DNA of 64,000 nt, taken from Saccoglossus kowalevskii. Its lineage: Eukaryota; Hemichordata; Enteropneusta; Harrimaniidae. Within the stretch, counting starts at the first letter, position 1. The number at the start of each line of letters is the position of its first letter. The notes beneath the pieces are model-generated. The model was not told the origin of the DNA, searched no databases, and saw only the letters and a program-made list of their open reading frames with translations. The stretch is from NCBI RefSeq assembly GCF_000003605.2, contig NW_003121911.1, forward strand, positions 354,712 through 418,711. The letters are read 5' to 3'. Shown here piece after piece: positions 1-14,490 of this stretch. The translations under genes and the position numbers were made by a program.

Positions 1-3000
1 CACAGAGCACCCACAATACGACATAGTAATGTGGCCACATAAAAATGTAAATATGCGTCCCTCCATCATACCATCTAGCCGCTCTTTCTAAAAAAAAAAA
101 TCAAGTTATCGCAATGTATAGCGCAATTACGGATTTAATTTAATTTTGAATGGTTACTGTGATCTGGCAAATAGGCGATCTAAGGCACGTATTCAACCGT
201 ATAAGAAAGGTTGTTGCCACCAAATTAGACGCCATTAATGTCGCAACAAAAATAACTTTCTGGTGGGAAATTACAGCGAGTAACAAGTGAAGATTGCTCC
301 CGCTTTGATAATACAGACAGTGAATAGCGACAATCTGCGTTGAAAGCAGGCTGCTTAATCTAGGAAACGCGTTTGTTAGCAGTGAGAAAGGACGTGAAAG
401 AAAAAAGTAATAGAGTTTCAGATTTTCACACTAAGAATATTTTATTTTTTATCGGGGAACAAAAAAATACCATTTAGATTCATTATAGTTTCCCTAAATA
501 CAATTGCTGTCATATGAAGGTTTACAAATATTGTATGCAACATTTTGTATTTGCGTCACGTTTGTGAATTTGTCATGGGATGGTTCATTTCCAAAATACA
601 ATACCCCCATGCTATTTCACAATTATAATAGTGACTTAGAAATATTCTGTCTGTACACTCTCTTTGTACACGTGCACGTGGAAGTGGTGATTTTGTATAG
701 CTTTAAAAAATATTACACCAAAAAGAAATCAATTAATGCCAAAGAAATATGAGCTCACCGAGAGTTTATACTCATTTATTGTGACACACTTTTATATAGA
801 CACAAAGTCGCATTTCAGTAATTGTTCACGTGCAAATATAACGAAGAATCTAAATCAGTGGATAATGATGACAGAGGCAGTGAAATTGGGAAATACATCA
901 CGTGCGTGCATATCGGATTGACCAATCTTTGCAACATCTGCAATTGACATTTCTTTACTCAAATCTGCAGCAAATGTAAGAAAAAAATCCACCCGGTTCG
1001 TAGGAGATTAATGCCATATATCTAAGGGAGTGGCGTGGATTTCTAATAATCGCTTACTTCCTCGTGTCTCACAGACAGATTAGGATAGTCCTTCTAGCAG
1101 ACTGTTGACAACATAGAAAGAAAAGGGTGATAACCTTTAAGTGATTAAAAAAATAAAAATAACCCACATAAATACAAGACATGGCAACGAATGATGGTCC
1201 ACACATAAATGTACATAACAAAAATTAAAAATGTTATTTGGATAGTTTTGATTTGTATTGTTTCATTCATATCTATCATGTTGCATATTTCTTCTCATTG
1301 TATAGAATTGTTTGGGTGCTAGGAACAATACATCATCTGCAATCGTAGTGCTCGTGCACTGGCAGCTTATAATAACTAGAACTGACCACACTTCAATAAT
1401 TTCCGTCGAAAGCGACTTTTTGGAAAAAAAAACACATTAGGCAGTAGGCTTTATAATTACACATATCACTATGCATGTACACGCGGTATAGCATTTAGTT
1501 TATCATGACGAGTGTGACGCAATATACATGGTGTCGGTGACTACCAGGACAGGTGGCTGCATTTGCAGGGAAATCGGTTCTGAATGGGAGAGTGTTTAAC
1601 GTGGGTAGCCTTTAACATTTTTTATTTGAATTGGCAGCTTGTCGACTAATTTGATTCTCAGTTTACAGTCAAACTGACAGGCATTCTTCTTGTCTTTTTA
1701 ATATCACGTGACACGGACGTGATGGAATTAAGTTACTTAAAAACTTCAATCGATCGTAACAACTGTAATGTTGACACTAATTACGGCGAAATGGAGTGTA
1801 ATTAGGGCTTCTCCATCCACTAGCAATAGAAGATAAGGTCAGGGTTTTTCTTTTTTTTAAAAAAAAATGGTTTAATGTTCGGGACTCGTTCCTACATATC
1901 ACTTTGTTTGTCGAGACAATGTTCCACTACTACTGTAAAAGTGGGATTGTCCTGGGCGTGTGAGAGCGGTGGGCTATAGTCGATACTAATCGTTCACAAA
2001 CGGAATGTGTTGTGGTGTATTGTTTTAATTACATGTTAACTATATTGTTGTGCCCTTCTTCATGAATCGAAAGAACTAGCAGTGGTTATGCCGATAACTG
2101 TGCACAAAGTGACACGCAAAACATATTAGAGGGCAAACACACAAACAGAAACTAAAATATACTATATAAATATATATATCAAAACTACGTTACATCGCAA
2201 TGCGGCAGGTAACTCAATAGTTGTGGCTTTGACTCTACGTGTAATTTTAGTATGTTGGGTCTGGTAAATTAACAAAAAAATGACGTACAATCGAGTATAT
2301 ACCACTATTATTCATAACATCTTTATGAGATAACACAGCGAATAACCTTTCTAAATGTGACTAAGGATTGGACATTGAATTGAAAAGAACAGAGCTGTAC
2401 ACCGATATAGGACGAACAACCTTGAAATACAAAATTTTGAAAATGTGTCGTTATAAAAAAAACAGGATCGAGGGTGTGAAGTTCAACAAACGCATAGTCA
2501 TTTTGTTACGTTAACTAATGTATGCGGGACGGTTGTGTGATTCTCTGTTACCCGGGCTCATCAAGGACCATTACATAAGCCACAGTTTGTGGATTTGACA
2601 TACCACAGCTATCAGACCTCCATAGCACATGTCTTATTTTATTACATGATGGTGTTCGTGCAAGACTAATTGACCTCATAGCTACTGATACAAAGTTACA
2701 CAGTAAGAATACTAGTTGAAATCTTCCTATATCTTCTTCTCATGCGAATTATGATTCAATTAAACAAGAACGTGTCTTGTTTCTTGGTATTTGAATGGTG
2801 TGTGAAAAATCGAGGAGGATGTGGCTGCCAGCAGAGTTCAAACATTCCGGACAGTTTTGTTCCACCACTGAGATACAACATGCTCATGACACAGGCCATT
2901 GACTCGGGAAATCGTCGTGACAAACTATTCGCATCACTACTTGTGAAGGCCTACCACTCACTGATCACTAGGAATGACGTAATTTCTCTGTTAAATGATC

Positions 3001-3604
3001 CAGTAGGTTAAAGTATGGTGACAATGTCCTAACGCGATGACAGGCTTTCTATTCTGCATTTATATTCATGTATGTAACGTTGGGTATTAATAATGGGAAC
3101 GTAAAACTAAAAGAAATTCACATAGTGGTTATCGACCAATCAGAATGCTTTATTGAAATATTGTATATACACCGAATGTTTCCGAGTCTGACTGAATTTC
3201 TCATGTCAAATCTTCCTGTTCTCGTAAATTTGTCTAAGGATTTGATACTCTAAATGTCCCAAGACTTGTACACACCTTTGTTCTCATGGATTGTTCTACG
3301 ACTTTAATACAGATCACGTAAAATTTAAAATGAAACACTGACCAAGATTTACTATGCTAAGAGGAAAACATCAAATCTGCGTTTGAAATCGGATCTCACA
3401 CAACGGGCGAACACGCTGTCTGTTGAGCTGTCTGGAACACTATGTCGGATATTGGCTTCTTCCCTATATGATTTTTTTCGAGTTAGATAATGAATATTAT
3501 ACAGACCGTACATATAGGGTACGTGCCACAATTTCTGTATGCAAAGTTCAAACAATTACTACAAAATCCAAAATTCCAACGTTCACTCACATCTGCACTG
3601 CATT

Positions 3605-3624
3605 CACGTATTACGTAATACGTG
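3605..3624. repeat. Perfect 20-bp palindrome
   Basis: The sequence CACGTATTACGTAATACGTG is identical to its own reverse complement, with no spacer. It includes two CACGTA/TACGTG half-sites around a TTACGTAA centre, the kind of symmetric site bZIP (PAR/CREB-like) dimers bind. At this base composition a 20-bp perfect palindrome is expected in roughly one window in eight, so it could be chance. No gene start was found next to it. Confidence 0.9.
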
Positions 3625-5112
3625 CCCTTAGACTTTTATAGCATAGGCCATTTAGAAATAAGGACATGGTCTTTTATTCATTACAAATTTTGTGCAGAAT
3701 ATTTGACAGGACTCACTTACTCCGGTGAGATATATATCTATAGATGGTTTGGGCGGTGTTTTTTAGGTTGAATAATGCCCTCGTACTAGGACTCGTCTGG
3801 GATATAAAGAAGTCTTCCCCACACTAAAATGTATCACGTCGGAATGTTAATCCTCTATAAAATGAACATGACTTTGTGTCCGCGATCCCCGTCAATTGTT
3901 TGCAAGTCTGTAACGGTCTTTTACTACTAACTATTGAGTCAAAAGTGTTGAGTTAACAAAATAAATGCACGACCAAAATAGGTCACATGTCCGAGAGTGG
4001 TTTAAATTATTACTGCTGATTTGTACAGTAACACCATGATATTCACGCAAAACGTCAGCATTTAATGAATATTCAAAAAGTATGCGGAGAAAACGGCAAA
4101 GAAATGTGACACTTTTCACGCCGGTTAACAACGATTACTAGTACATGCAATGGTGTTAACTACAATTAATGTTGACTGCAAATCTTTGTCAATGCGTAAT
4201 AGTCGACGCGCTTTGTCATGTACAACATAGGTCTAATAGGAATACAACACGTGTAAAATACTCAACGACTGTGGGAATTGAGAAAGCATAAATTGTGTTT
4301 ATCATCGAAACCATTGACACGTTAATAAGCATCTGATTAGCAAACTTGGAAAATGACAATTTTCCTATCTCATTGACATGTGATAAAACAAGTTATCAAC
4401 CGATATCACGTAATGGTCGAGTCGGTTGATGATATCAGCAAACTCAGCGAGGAAAAGATAATACTTCATAATACGACTTTTATTATGCTGATTATATTTT
4501 ATCATCTACGTCATTCATGTCAATATATATCTTTCCATTTATTCCAACATACGAGTGACATAGCAAAGTTTTCGTATGCATATACTAAGTGAATAGTATC
4601 CAGAATGGGGTCGAACATGATATAGCATAGTGAATACTTAAACGAGTACACACTTCACATGTTCGAATCATGTTCGAAGTTACTAGGTGACTTGGACTTT
4701 TAACTTGTTCACACGTACTATGTACTAACACTACGTTACCGTGTTCTATGCAGCGACTGCACGATGAACATAAATGTATACAATTGCTAAGTTTTTTAGG
4801 AACGTATTAAATTATTTATACATCTAATTGTTGTACGTACGTGCGTGTTAATGAAGGGATACGAGTAAACGATAGTGTAAAATAGGCTGTTTGGTATCAT
4901 TGAACGGATACCACCTGCGATTAAGATAACACATGTCATTTGAAAAAAAACATCGTGCAAAGGATAAATCGCTCACATTATAACTAAATGGTACAGACTT
5001 ACACCAATTAACCATTGAAGACGAGATAATCGACAGAATATCATCATACCCGCCATGGGCAAAAGGTGTTCCATATTAGGAGATGTAGCTCAACGCTGCC
5101 TTTTGATACGTC

Positions 5113-5130
5113 TACTCACCGCGGTGAGTA
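5113..5130. repeat. Perfect 18-bp palindrome with GC core
   Basis: TACTCACCGCGGTGAGTA reads identically on both strands. The core CACCGCGGTG is GC-rich inside AT-rich DNA, which makes it stand out. Both arms contain GTGAGT, a consensus 5' splice site, so it would look like a donor on either strand; I see no open exon adjoining it on either side. Confidence 0.9.
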
Positions 5131-6637
5131 ACGGGTAATTACTAGTTTAGTAAGACTAACATGTCGGCGATTAAGTTTAAATCAATATACGCCGACACGT
5201 ACGTGGAGTATCCTGATAACTCAAAAATAAATTACCAGATTATTAGATTTACACCTGTCGACACTTAGCGTTGAGGTAAATAAATTACGCTAAAAACAAA
5301 CCACTCGTTAATAATTGACAGTAAAAGAGTAGATGTATATAGATTAGACCCGTTAAACGCCTAATCATTCCCGCCAGCATATTGAGGCGATATCTTGTAT
5401 GTTTCTACAATTTTCTTTTCCATCTCGAACCAAATTGCTTCGAAAGAAAAATATTGATTGTCTTGGCTTTGTAGAGTTACAAAAATTCATAAAGTCGACA
5501 ATAGCAGCGACGCATGTAATGCCTAGTAATCACAAGCCTTCTGACGTCAAAGTATTGCGAGATTATATAAACGAGGTGTATATTTAGTAATATGGGAAAG
5601 GTTTAGAAAAAATGACGGCAGGGAGTATGACAAATATAGAGGTATCAGCTAGTTGAATCTATGTATATTGAAGTAGGTCAGTTTGATCTTTCACTAATAA
5701 CTCGCACACTCTCCATTATAACATAACGTTTCATTTGTAGCTTAAGATTGTAAATTATTCTGTCACTTCACGTGGAGGTCAAAACTTTCTCGATCACCTC
5801 CAGAAAACAATTTTAATTATACTAATATATTTTATGTAACCTGATTAGTGTAAACAAATTTGACATTTGATTGAAATTATTGCCAATTTGAGTGAATTTT
5901 CACTTTCGATGTAGTAGTATGTAATGGTCTATTGTTATGGAGATATCCATCAATATAGCCGTTATCTTGTCAAAATAATGTTTCGAATTTGGTTACTAGG
6001 GGTTGTTACTTCATTTGCCAGAAATCTCAGTAAATTGAGAAGCATGGGGGAAATGGCAGTTGTCGGATTAAGGAATGGGATGACTTGTTAGATCTGCGCA
6101 TGAGCAAGCAGTGTCACGTGGATAATGGCCGAATGGGAGCCTACGCCGCGGCAAGAAACACAACACGGAAACAAATTGCATTTCAAACAATTTAAATGGT
6201 CTGATATTAAGAGGCATTGTGAAAACTGCATTGGTCATTATCGATTTGGCTGGCATTTACTCCAGGTATCATTAACACTAGAAACTAGGTGTCACGTGCA
6301 TGCTACCTTACATACCCTGTTCGTATCACATGGACAATTAGGCAACACCACAGCTGAACATAGAAGCCGCTACTAATTAAATTAGTTTCTCCTAAAGGTA
6401 CAGAATTGAAGACGGGAATGCATGCATCCGTGGGATTAACGAGCGTATTATTTGCAACATAATTCTCAATGTTAGTAGATAACCCGACACATGGCTTTCA
6501 TATATACGCCCAATAAGCTCTTGGAGTTCACATCGTCCCGCACTCGGTTGTGTTCATTAGTTTGGTATGTTTTTTCTTTTGAAAAATGTGTCCATTTAAA
6601 CATAGTATCGGGATTTTGTACATGTGCTTGTCTTGCA

Positions 6638-6653
6638 TTTCGAACGTTCGAAA
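6638..6653. repeat. Perfect 16-bp palindrome (TTCGAA-type)
   Basis: TTTCGAACGTTCGAAA is self-complementary, and a further ATTCGAA half lies a few bases to the right. The TTCGAA...TTCGAA arrangement also resembles alternating nGAAn units (heat-shock-element-like). No promoter or gene start is recognisable nearby, so any regulatory role is inference. Confidence 0.85.
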
Positions 6654-9600
6654 AAAACATTCGAATCGCCAGAAACATCACATCAAAGCAAATACCGCAG
6701 TTACTGGTACCTGTATTCTCCAGTGTGTTTGGCTATAACAATTCGCATGACGTAATACATTTGGCAAGGGGAAGGAGATAGAGGATCACCGTAAAATAAC
6801 ACCTATGTGTCGCCATGAGTGCTATGAGTAAGTCGCCAACACTACCTTTTTTCTTCATCATGGTTAGTTGGTATCATGGTCACTAGTTTATACGTAAATA
6901 ATCGTGTTATAATAATTAGTAAAACAACTGACAGGCATTTATTTGATTTCTACCGCGTAGTCCTGATTTTTTCAGCGTAAAAATATTATACGTAGCCGAT
7001 AACAGTCCACGCCGAGAAACTAAATTAATACAAGCCTTCATACGCATACCGGACTTCTGAAAACAATCTATAATGTAAACTACATTGGGAATATTTACTA
7101 AATGGCATTATGGGAGAAAAAAATTGAACATTGTCAGAGTAATCTAAAACCTGGGTCATTGATTTTTCCCTACACCAGGCTGACATTTGTTCAACACATT
7201 TACCAAGTCGAAATACACAATGGAATCTACTTGATGTATCCTACTCAAAGACTCCTAGTCCTTTTGAGCAAAACAGATGGAGTAGTGCATATATGTATAT
7301 ATTGAATACAATATCATCTAAAAAATGTTTACCAATAAACCACTTTGTCACGACGTCAGCAGCTGCACAGAAAATAAAACCCTTGAGTGATATTGACAAA
7401 TATGTAACACACATACAGTCATATTCCTTTTTTTCATGCGAATAAAAGATTCATTATTAGTATGACCCATCGCAATATCAAACAAAATGAACGGAATCCA
7501 TCCATTCATTTATAGTAGAATATTAAAGCACTGCATTCTTCGCGACACGTTCGATATTGTTTCCACATACTGACAGGCGGCGGTGTAGTTTAAATCACGC
7601 ATTTTATACGTATTCAAAGTGTTATTACCATCTTAATAACACCTTTATTACAGAATGATATTATTTTCTTAATATTAACCTGGGAGTATATTATTAATTT
7701 ATTCCAGTACTGAAAGTGGTTCCATATGCTTGAATGTATTATACCGATAGATGTATTGGTTGGCGGACTATTTTGATAATTGGGTAAATCTAATATTATT
7801 ACAAGAACGGTACTTGCAATTTGCGTTGCACATTACGAAGTTTCGAACAAACTAATTAACCTTGCTTATATCTAGTGGCAGAATCGAATTTATTAAATCG
7901 TGACCAGTTTCTATTAAATTATAATGCCAGCAACGTGCTAACAAGACCAGTTTTAATTCCCAGACTTACTATGTATGTATATACAACGAAAAGTGGCCAT
8001 CTATGGCGCCTAATATATTCGTCGATGAATGAAACTTAAATGACGTGGTGGTTACAGCAGGGAACATCTTTGTCAACAAACTGACAGCCGGTCTAACATC
8101 TTTGTAAAGATTGTGTGATAACATTGTTTGTAGATTCATGATCTACGAACAAAATCATTACGAGGTAAAACGTGAGCAGGCGGTCAGATTAACAGAGTGC
8201 AGTCACGATTGGGTAGTAAGCCATGAAAATATATATATAATTGAGTAAGAAATTTGATAAACGCTACTATAATAAATTATAATTCCATGAATATGAAGTG
8301 TTTTGTTTAATCATGATAAAATACACAGGCATATGTACAATATTCCAGGATGCAATATAGATAAATAAAAAAGTAGTGCTTTAATTCATGGAATAGCAAG
8401 GTGTAATTTGTTCTTCAATTAGTCTGTTTACCACCATCATGTTTAGCAACATTTTAATGATAGAGTTACTATCCTAAAACGAATCCGAAATATGAGTTAA
8501 CGACCGTCGAAGTCTACAGGATGCACGTATTCCAATTATTAACAGAGTAATGCGATTCATGCCTCGGTGCTACATTTAAACAGCATTGTGCTTTATATTG
8601 CAACTGTTTGACGTCTTGTCACGGCGTTGGCTTTTAAAATGTTTCCTTTTTAGCCTGTCACTCCTTAAAAAAATATTTCACTACATATTTTAATTCTTTG
8701 ACAGCCCCTCGTCACGAATAACCATTTTACATCGGGAGTAGTGGAGTGTGCTGACGAGTGTGGAACATACATTCGCCATTCCCGTGCTAGTAATGAAAGA
8801 GTGTAGACGTCAAGCGATGTAAGGTGAAAATATCGATAGGATTGGTTGACAATGAAAGGATTACCAATCCATATTTGTAGTTCGAATAGAGTACAGCACA
8901 AATAATTGAATAGAAACGGGTAAAGATATTCAATAGTACAACTGTCAAGCTATACAATGGGAAGTATGTTTCACGGTTATACAAATTCCAATCCTAATTG
9001 GCGTGAATTCATCAAAAATAGTTGATCAATAAAGGTTCCCCCACGTGTTAAAGTGTTAACAGAAACATGGCACAGTGGGCCCGTGAAAAAAACATAACTG
9101 CAGGTTTTTTTTCAAATTATATTGAGAGAAATACAAATAAAACGGCGAAGACGCGTTAATCTATGAAGGGGCTCGTGTTTAAATATTACAGCTAACACAA
9201 TATGACTTATGTAAAACCTGTCTGGAAGCCCATAGCGGTAAAAAGGAATAGCTATTAGCACGTGGTTGCCGGAATAGAGAAATATACTCTATTCATACAT
9301 ATGGTATTTACAAAGCTGTTGGATGCACACACACCAACATTCTGGTATTCGCATGTTCAATCGATCGGTCTTAATTTAATTATAATAGTAGATTCATTTA
9401 TATTAAACATTTTATAGTTAACCAAGACATATAACATTTGTACATATTATACATATCAAAACTGGAAAATGATAACGCCAACAATGAAAAGAGACAATTT
9501 AGAATACCAGTACTTAGAAAAAACTGAAATCATTACTGAAGAGCTGTGTCGTAAGGTTCCCGTTGGCATTATCAGTGTTATTACTGTGCTTGATATCATA

Positions 9601-9928
9601 TTGAGGTCATTCCGAAAACGCGTGGCACAGCTACAGAATACGAAGAAAGATGTCGTTCATTGTAGGGATTTCTAATCATGTAGTAGCCTATTATTGGATC
9701 AAACTTTCAATGTTTGAACCTTCATTTAAAAATGTTAGTTATGAGTTTTTCATTAAGAAATATCAAAAGTTTATTTTGTCACTGGCATTATTTATTTGTG
9801 GAAGACCTCTTCAATGTATCTATGAATGTTACTTTTTTGGAAGAATATAATTACCGACTGGTGATTTATATTATCTAAGAAAGTGACAGAGGGAAATATT
9901 TGTAAGAGTTGCGACTGTAAATGCTTAG

Positions 9929-10048
9929 AATCAACTGAACTGATCAGTATTCCAAGAGCCGACAGTGAGGCAAATCATGCGGCTAAAACGTCCGCAATAG
10001 CAATCATAGCAGAGGAAATCGCCCACTGTCTCGGCTTCATTTTGCAAG
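9929..10048 (+). CDS. Possible internal exon, unidentified protein
   Basis: A plus-strand block lies between a weak acceptor (AAATGCTTAG) and a strong donor (CAAG|GTAAGA). Spliced this way it is 120 nt, enters and leaves in phase 1, and is fully open. It encodes a segment with SIPRADSEANHAAKTSAIAI followed by AEEIAHCLGFILQ, rich in Ala and Ile and probably helical. The same frame stays open through 10203, reading KSVPHVFPKRQYILPEP, so the donor may not be used. I recognise no family. The acceptor lacks a good pyrimidine tract, and no partner exon was found, so chance is a serious alternative. Confidence 0.18.
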
Positions 10049-13000
10049 GTAAGAATGTCTATATTTATAGACTAGCCGCTCACTTGTCAAAGTCAGTACC
10101 ACATGTATTCCCAAAGCGGCAATATATCCTGCCTGAACCATTGCGCAAACTCTTCGCTAAACAGTATGATTCACCATTGAAACTCACATACATATACGGA
10201 TAATGAGAAGCATCAAAGGTAACTACGGAATTATACACGGGGATGTTGATCTACTGCTTGAGGACGATGTACGTCAATGCAACTATCTGAGCTTCGAGGC
10301 TGAGGTATACAGGGTTGTTCATTTCAAACTGACTCTGAGCATAGAAAGACTAAAAGTCAATTTGTAAGCACGACCCTCATGTGCTATATAATAAAATGCA
10401 TTTTTTTTTGTATCCAAGACATAAACATTTAATTTTTTTGTCATAATAATGTACATATACAAGTAATACTATTTTTAGGGTACAAGTAAATTGATATGTC
10501 CCGACGAACATATATTAATCAACACGAGAAGTTGGAGGACGTACAGATATATTAATATTGAATAAGTATGGATATCTACTGATTGTGAATTACAATCAGA
10601 TCAGTGTTGTTATTATTATAACCTGTGGAGAACCACCGTTTTGAATAATAGGAAATATTCATGGGTAATGGTGCAAGGTCGAAAAGCAGCATGTTGATGT
10701 AACACAACACCATACTATAGGAGTGAGTGACAAATATCCGCCCCTTTCAAGACTGTCAATCCCGGTGAGGAAGCGAAACTCAACGATTCATAACCTGTAG
10801 CTATTGTTCATTCTTCAGACGGGTACTATAAGAGTTAGAGTGTACCATTGCTTGTGGACGAATACACACACACACACGAGCAATGTATCATGAAATAAAA
10901 GCAGCCCAAATTATGTCGAATATTAAGAACGACACACACCATTTCAAACGATACACACGTTTACACCTCGATACTCATTTTTTTTCATATAAAACATTAG
11001 GTTTAATATATCAATTAATTACAATGTATTGCAATTAGTGACTTTGATACATATGCTCTCGACTAACGTAACTATATTTTGGCATGTCATATTGCTGAAC
11101 AATAAGACGCAAACTTTACAATGGTGGAAAATTTTGAATTACAAATTTTGAGACTGGGCGAGGCGTATACACGTATGTCAGCAATGGCAATGAACAGTTG
11201 TAACGTAGACTTCAACTGCCAAATGACCCATAAGAGTTCGCTTCAGTTACTACGTCAACCATGCATTATGCATTTCGTTCTGCTAGTTAGCTACATGCAC
11301 AGGTTTTAAAATGTAAAATTATTAAATACATAATATAACCCTAATTAATTCTATAAATACACATGTTACACTTTGTGTTTCTAAAATCGATCTATCGGTA
11401 TTTATTAGTAGTGCGACAGAGCCATCCGGTGCAAATTGGATTCAGAGCATGAAATAGCATGCATCTGATAATAATGGATATTTTAATAGCGTCTATTATG
11501 ACGGTGAGTGTGAAGCTATATGCAAATTCGTATAAATGAACGAATGACTGAATGATTGACCGAATGATTGACCGAATGAATGAATGAATGATTGAATGAA
11601 TGAATGAAAGAATGAACGAATAAATGAATTACACTACTCACTGATTTGCCATTTTCAAAAATCAAAAATTTACGAGTTGGTTATTTACAAGAACGAATAT
11701 AAATGAGAACAATTATCACAGTTAGAATGCAACATGCAAAAAAAAAGCATTGTCTAAACTAAATAGCGAACGGTGCAGATTATATACGTCACAGGAGTAC
11801 GAGATATGAATCAAAACAAGTTCAATAACACAAATGTTTGAAATCCCGCAAACATATACATATGTTCATTTATTTACGATGGTCAATAAATCATCTTTCG
11901 AAATCAATGGTTCAAATAATAAAACCAGCTCGTGCGTATTAAAAAACATTATTCCGCTACAAACATTGTTTCGCTATACAGGCATATTATACAGCCAGTT
12001 GTGATCCGTCGTTGTACGTTTTAATTTGCCGGAGTGTGTGTCGTCAATAATAGCAATGATATATTCAATATACAAATGTATTCATAAAGACATAATTATG
12101 AAATCACGAAAGCAAGTAGCCAATGCTCGTCTTCGCAGTTTCATTGTAACAGCTTTGTCATAGACATACAATAATATAGCATACAGACAATTTAATAGAC
12201 CGAATTCTTAAATGAAATTTCTTACTCGTGGGGCTTGGTCTAAATTGCCTTTATATGCTTCATTGCACGAAAAGTGTGTCTAACACCCAAATGAAGAGAT
12301 TTCAAAAATAACAGTCCAATTGGGAAACGTGTTATTGGGTAACACAGAGACGGTTTGAGGTAAGCTTTCAAATAATATAAAAGATTGCGACCGAATACTA
12401 ACGTGATTTGTATATTAAATATGTTCTAATTAGTTAAATTGGGTTTATTCGCCATCCATTATTCGTCTGTCATGTTCTGAATAATGACTTGTTCAATCCC
12501 GATGTTACCCGAGGTGCGCCCTCTGCTGACTAGGAGAGGCTAAGTGCCTTCTGAGTAAGAGCTGATTAAATAATCAGTTCTACCTACCGCCTAAGGTCGT
12601 AGCCATAATCGGACTAGAAGTTAGTAATATTATACGGCTCAATAATATGGGCAATACGTGCGTATTTGGTGGGAATAAATAAACTTTTGGTCTTTAGCCA
12701 TTTTCCAGATTCTACTGTCATGTGTACATTATATATGTTATAATTGGGCAAATTGGATTGAGTTCAATGTGTGCAAACACCCACAACATCTTACATGTAG
12801 CAACTATCCGAAAGTCACGGGTTGTACGTATTTTACCACACTTACATGAATGCCTGGTCACTGTTATGAAAAATCAAATTCATGATTAATGTAATAATAA
12901 CGACACAAATAGTCATAATAGTAAGGTGAGAACACTAGCATTTAGCCAGCTTGCCAGCAAACGGATTACGCTTGCGACTTTTGCCAAAGGCCAAGACGGA

Positions 13001-13294
13001 TAGGGAAAATATCTTCCTTGACCAATCAGCTAAGTGATGCGACATGTTGCTGTTCATATTTCACATGCTGAAGCATTGCTGTAACTGATGTTAAAACCAG
13101 GATTAGGATACCGTGTCTTGGCGATATGATAGCCTGGCTTGAAGTTAAATAGTTGTAAAGGCAATTACCACATAATGATCAGTGATTAATTGTCTCGAAG
13201 AGACTCCTAAAACGGTTTCAATTGCTGTATTTATGTTAGACCCCGTGGATGGTGTTTTTCCCATTTGTTATAGCCACATAGTAGAGGAAATCAA
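10049..13294. other. No recognisable gene
   Basis: AT-rich sequence with no conserved open frame on either strand. It contains a short CA run near 10867 and the ATGA-type repeat listed separately. A 45-nt fully open block at about 12315-12359 (SNWETCYWVTQRRFE) ends at a good GAG|GTAAGC donor, but its acceptor is poor and it is too short to support. Confidence 0.6.
11535..11629 (+). repeat. Degenerate tetranucleotide repeat (TGAA/ATGA)n
   Basis: About 95 bases are made of TGAA-type tetramers with scattered substitutions: runs of GAATGAATGAATGA mixed with GATTGACC and GAACGAAT variants. The pattern is an ageing microsatellite. It lies in non-coding sequence. Confidence 0.9.
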
Positions 13295-14490
13295 TTAGCT
13301 GTGACATAGAGGGTATAGAAAGAATGTATTTTGTTCTGTGTACACCAAGTTCGGCAATGCCCTTAAGTGGTTCTGGTATAACCAGACTGAGCTCTGATAG
13401 AGGGATTTAAATTCGGACCTGTTTTTGGTACCACCAAACCTTCTCCAAATCCGTCTTTGTGATGGTTTTATGTATTCTTTTGTAGTTCTTGCACTTGGAT
13501 ATCTAAGACTGTGCACGCCAAGTATACACTGTCAGGGAGCTGAAAAGTGGTGACTGGGCCCTCTTTTGCATTTATTTTGGCATTGTTGCACCTTATAGAA
13601 CTATTTGGCGTTGAATTAATTGTTTTCAGGCAAGCTGAATCACATACAGTTTCATACATTATGTCTGGAGATCAATGTTTCATCTCAGAATTCATATGAA
13701 GATTCATCATATGTGAGGCTTCATCTCTGATGGATGTCTTGGTTAGAATTGACACAGCCAGACAAGTGGGATAAAAGGCATCCCAACCGACTAAGTGATC
13801 AGGGATGATCCACTACCAAATGAATTCCCAACACTCATCTTGTTTTCTGAGATAATATTTCTAGGCAGCTCTGTGTTGGAATTACTCTCCAGTAGATGCT
13901 TCCTCCTCAAGGAAGGAGTTGTTGTACAGGTATGAGCTGAAGGAAGATATTTAGTATGCAACAGAAGTAAATATAACAGTGTTGTCAAGGACTATGCAGC
14001 CAGGTGTGTGGAGCGATTTCTGATTTTGTCGTGGCGTTTTCTGTTGGGATGCATCGAGTGTGTGTCTATCCTGAACTCTAGGTAGACACGATTGAAACTT
14101 CCTAGAAGTCTTCAGAAAAACTTTAATGGCGAGATGATATAGACCCATCACATTTTACTGAAGTCGAGAGACCTTGAAATGATCGCAGATTGACTCTCAG
14201 GGTGACTTAATGTAAAACATGATGAAGAGACGGTTCTCATTCTATACTTAACATTTTTAGTAATTCGTTTTGCCGTTTATTCAGCAGAGACTTGGCAGCA
14301 TCATATCTTTGATATGATTGATCAACAAGGTACCACTTGCCAGAGTCATATTTGACACAGAGATTGCAAAAGTTTTTGACAACAAATATGATGTTTGCAA
14401 ACGACAAGATTCCTTCCAGAACTAAACTGGATTTTAAAGTTGGTCTACAGGCAAATTTCCTCCGTTTGGTGGTTGGAAACAATATATAAA
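13295..14490 (-). pseudogene. GC-richer block of coding-like sequence, apparently decayed
   Basis: This stretch is visibly less AT-rich than its flanks, and several minus-strand frames within it have balanced, protein-like composition. They include WYLVDQSYQRYDAAKSLLNK near 14300, DRHTLDASQQKTPRQNQKSL near 14050, and GPVTTFQLPDSVYLACTVLD near 13540. The blocks lie in different frames, are separated by stops, and show no convincing splice sites between them, so they read as an interrupted old coding sequence rather than an exon chain. I do not recognise the family. It could be a processed pseudogene of a host gene or part of an old transposable element. No terminal repeats or poly(A) tract were found at its edges. 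Confidence 0.3.

Larger units (their letters stand above)
1..9928. other. No recognisable gene; AT-rich non-coding sequence
   Basis: I read both strands and recognised no protein family. Open frames here are short, and most begin at non-ATG codons in AT-rich sequence where frames of 60-90 codons are expected by chance. The longest plausible-looking one (2742-3011, plus strand) contains SFVPPLRYNMLMTQAIDSG but matches nothing I know. The 6125-6376 frame likewise has no recognisable motif. The stretch contains three perfect palindromes listed separately, A/T homopolymers and short TA runs. It may be intergenic, or intron of a gene whose exons lie outside the window. Confidence 0.6.
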
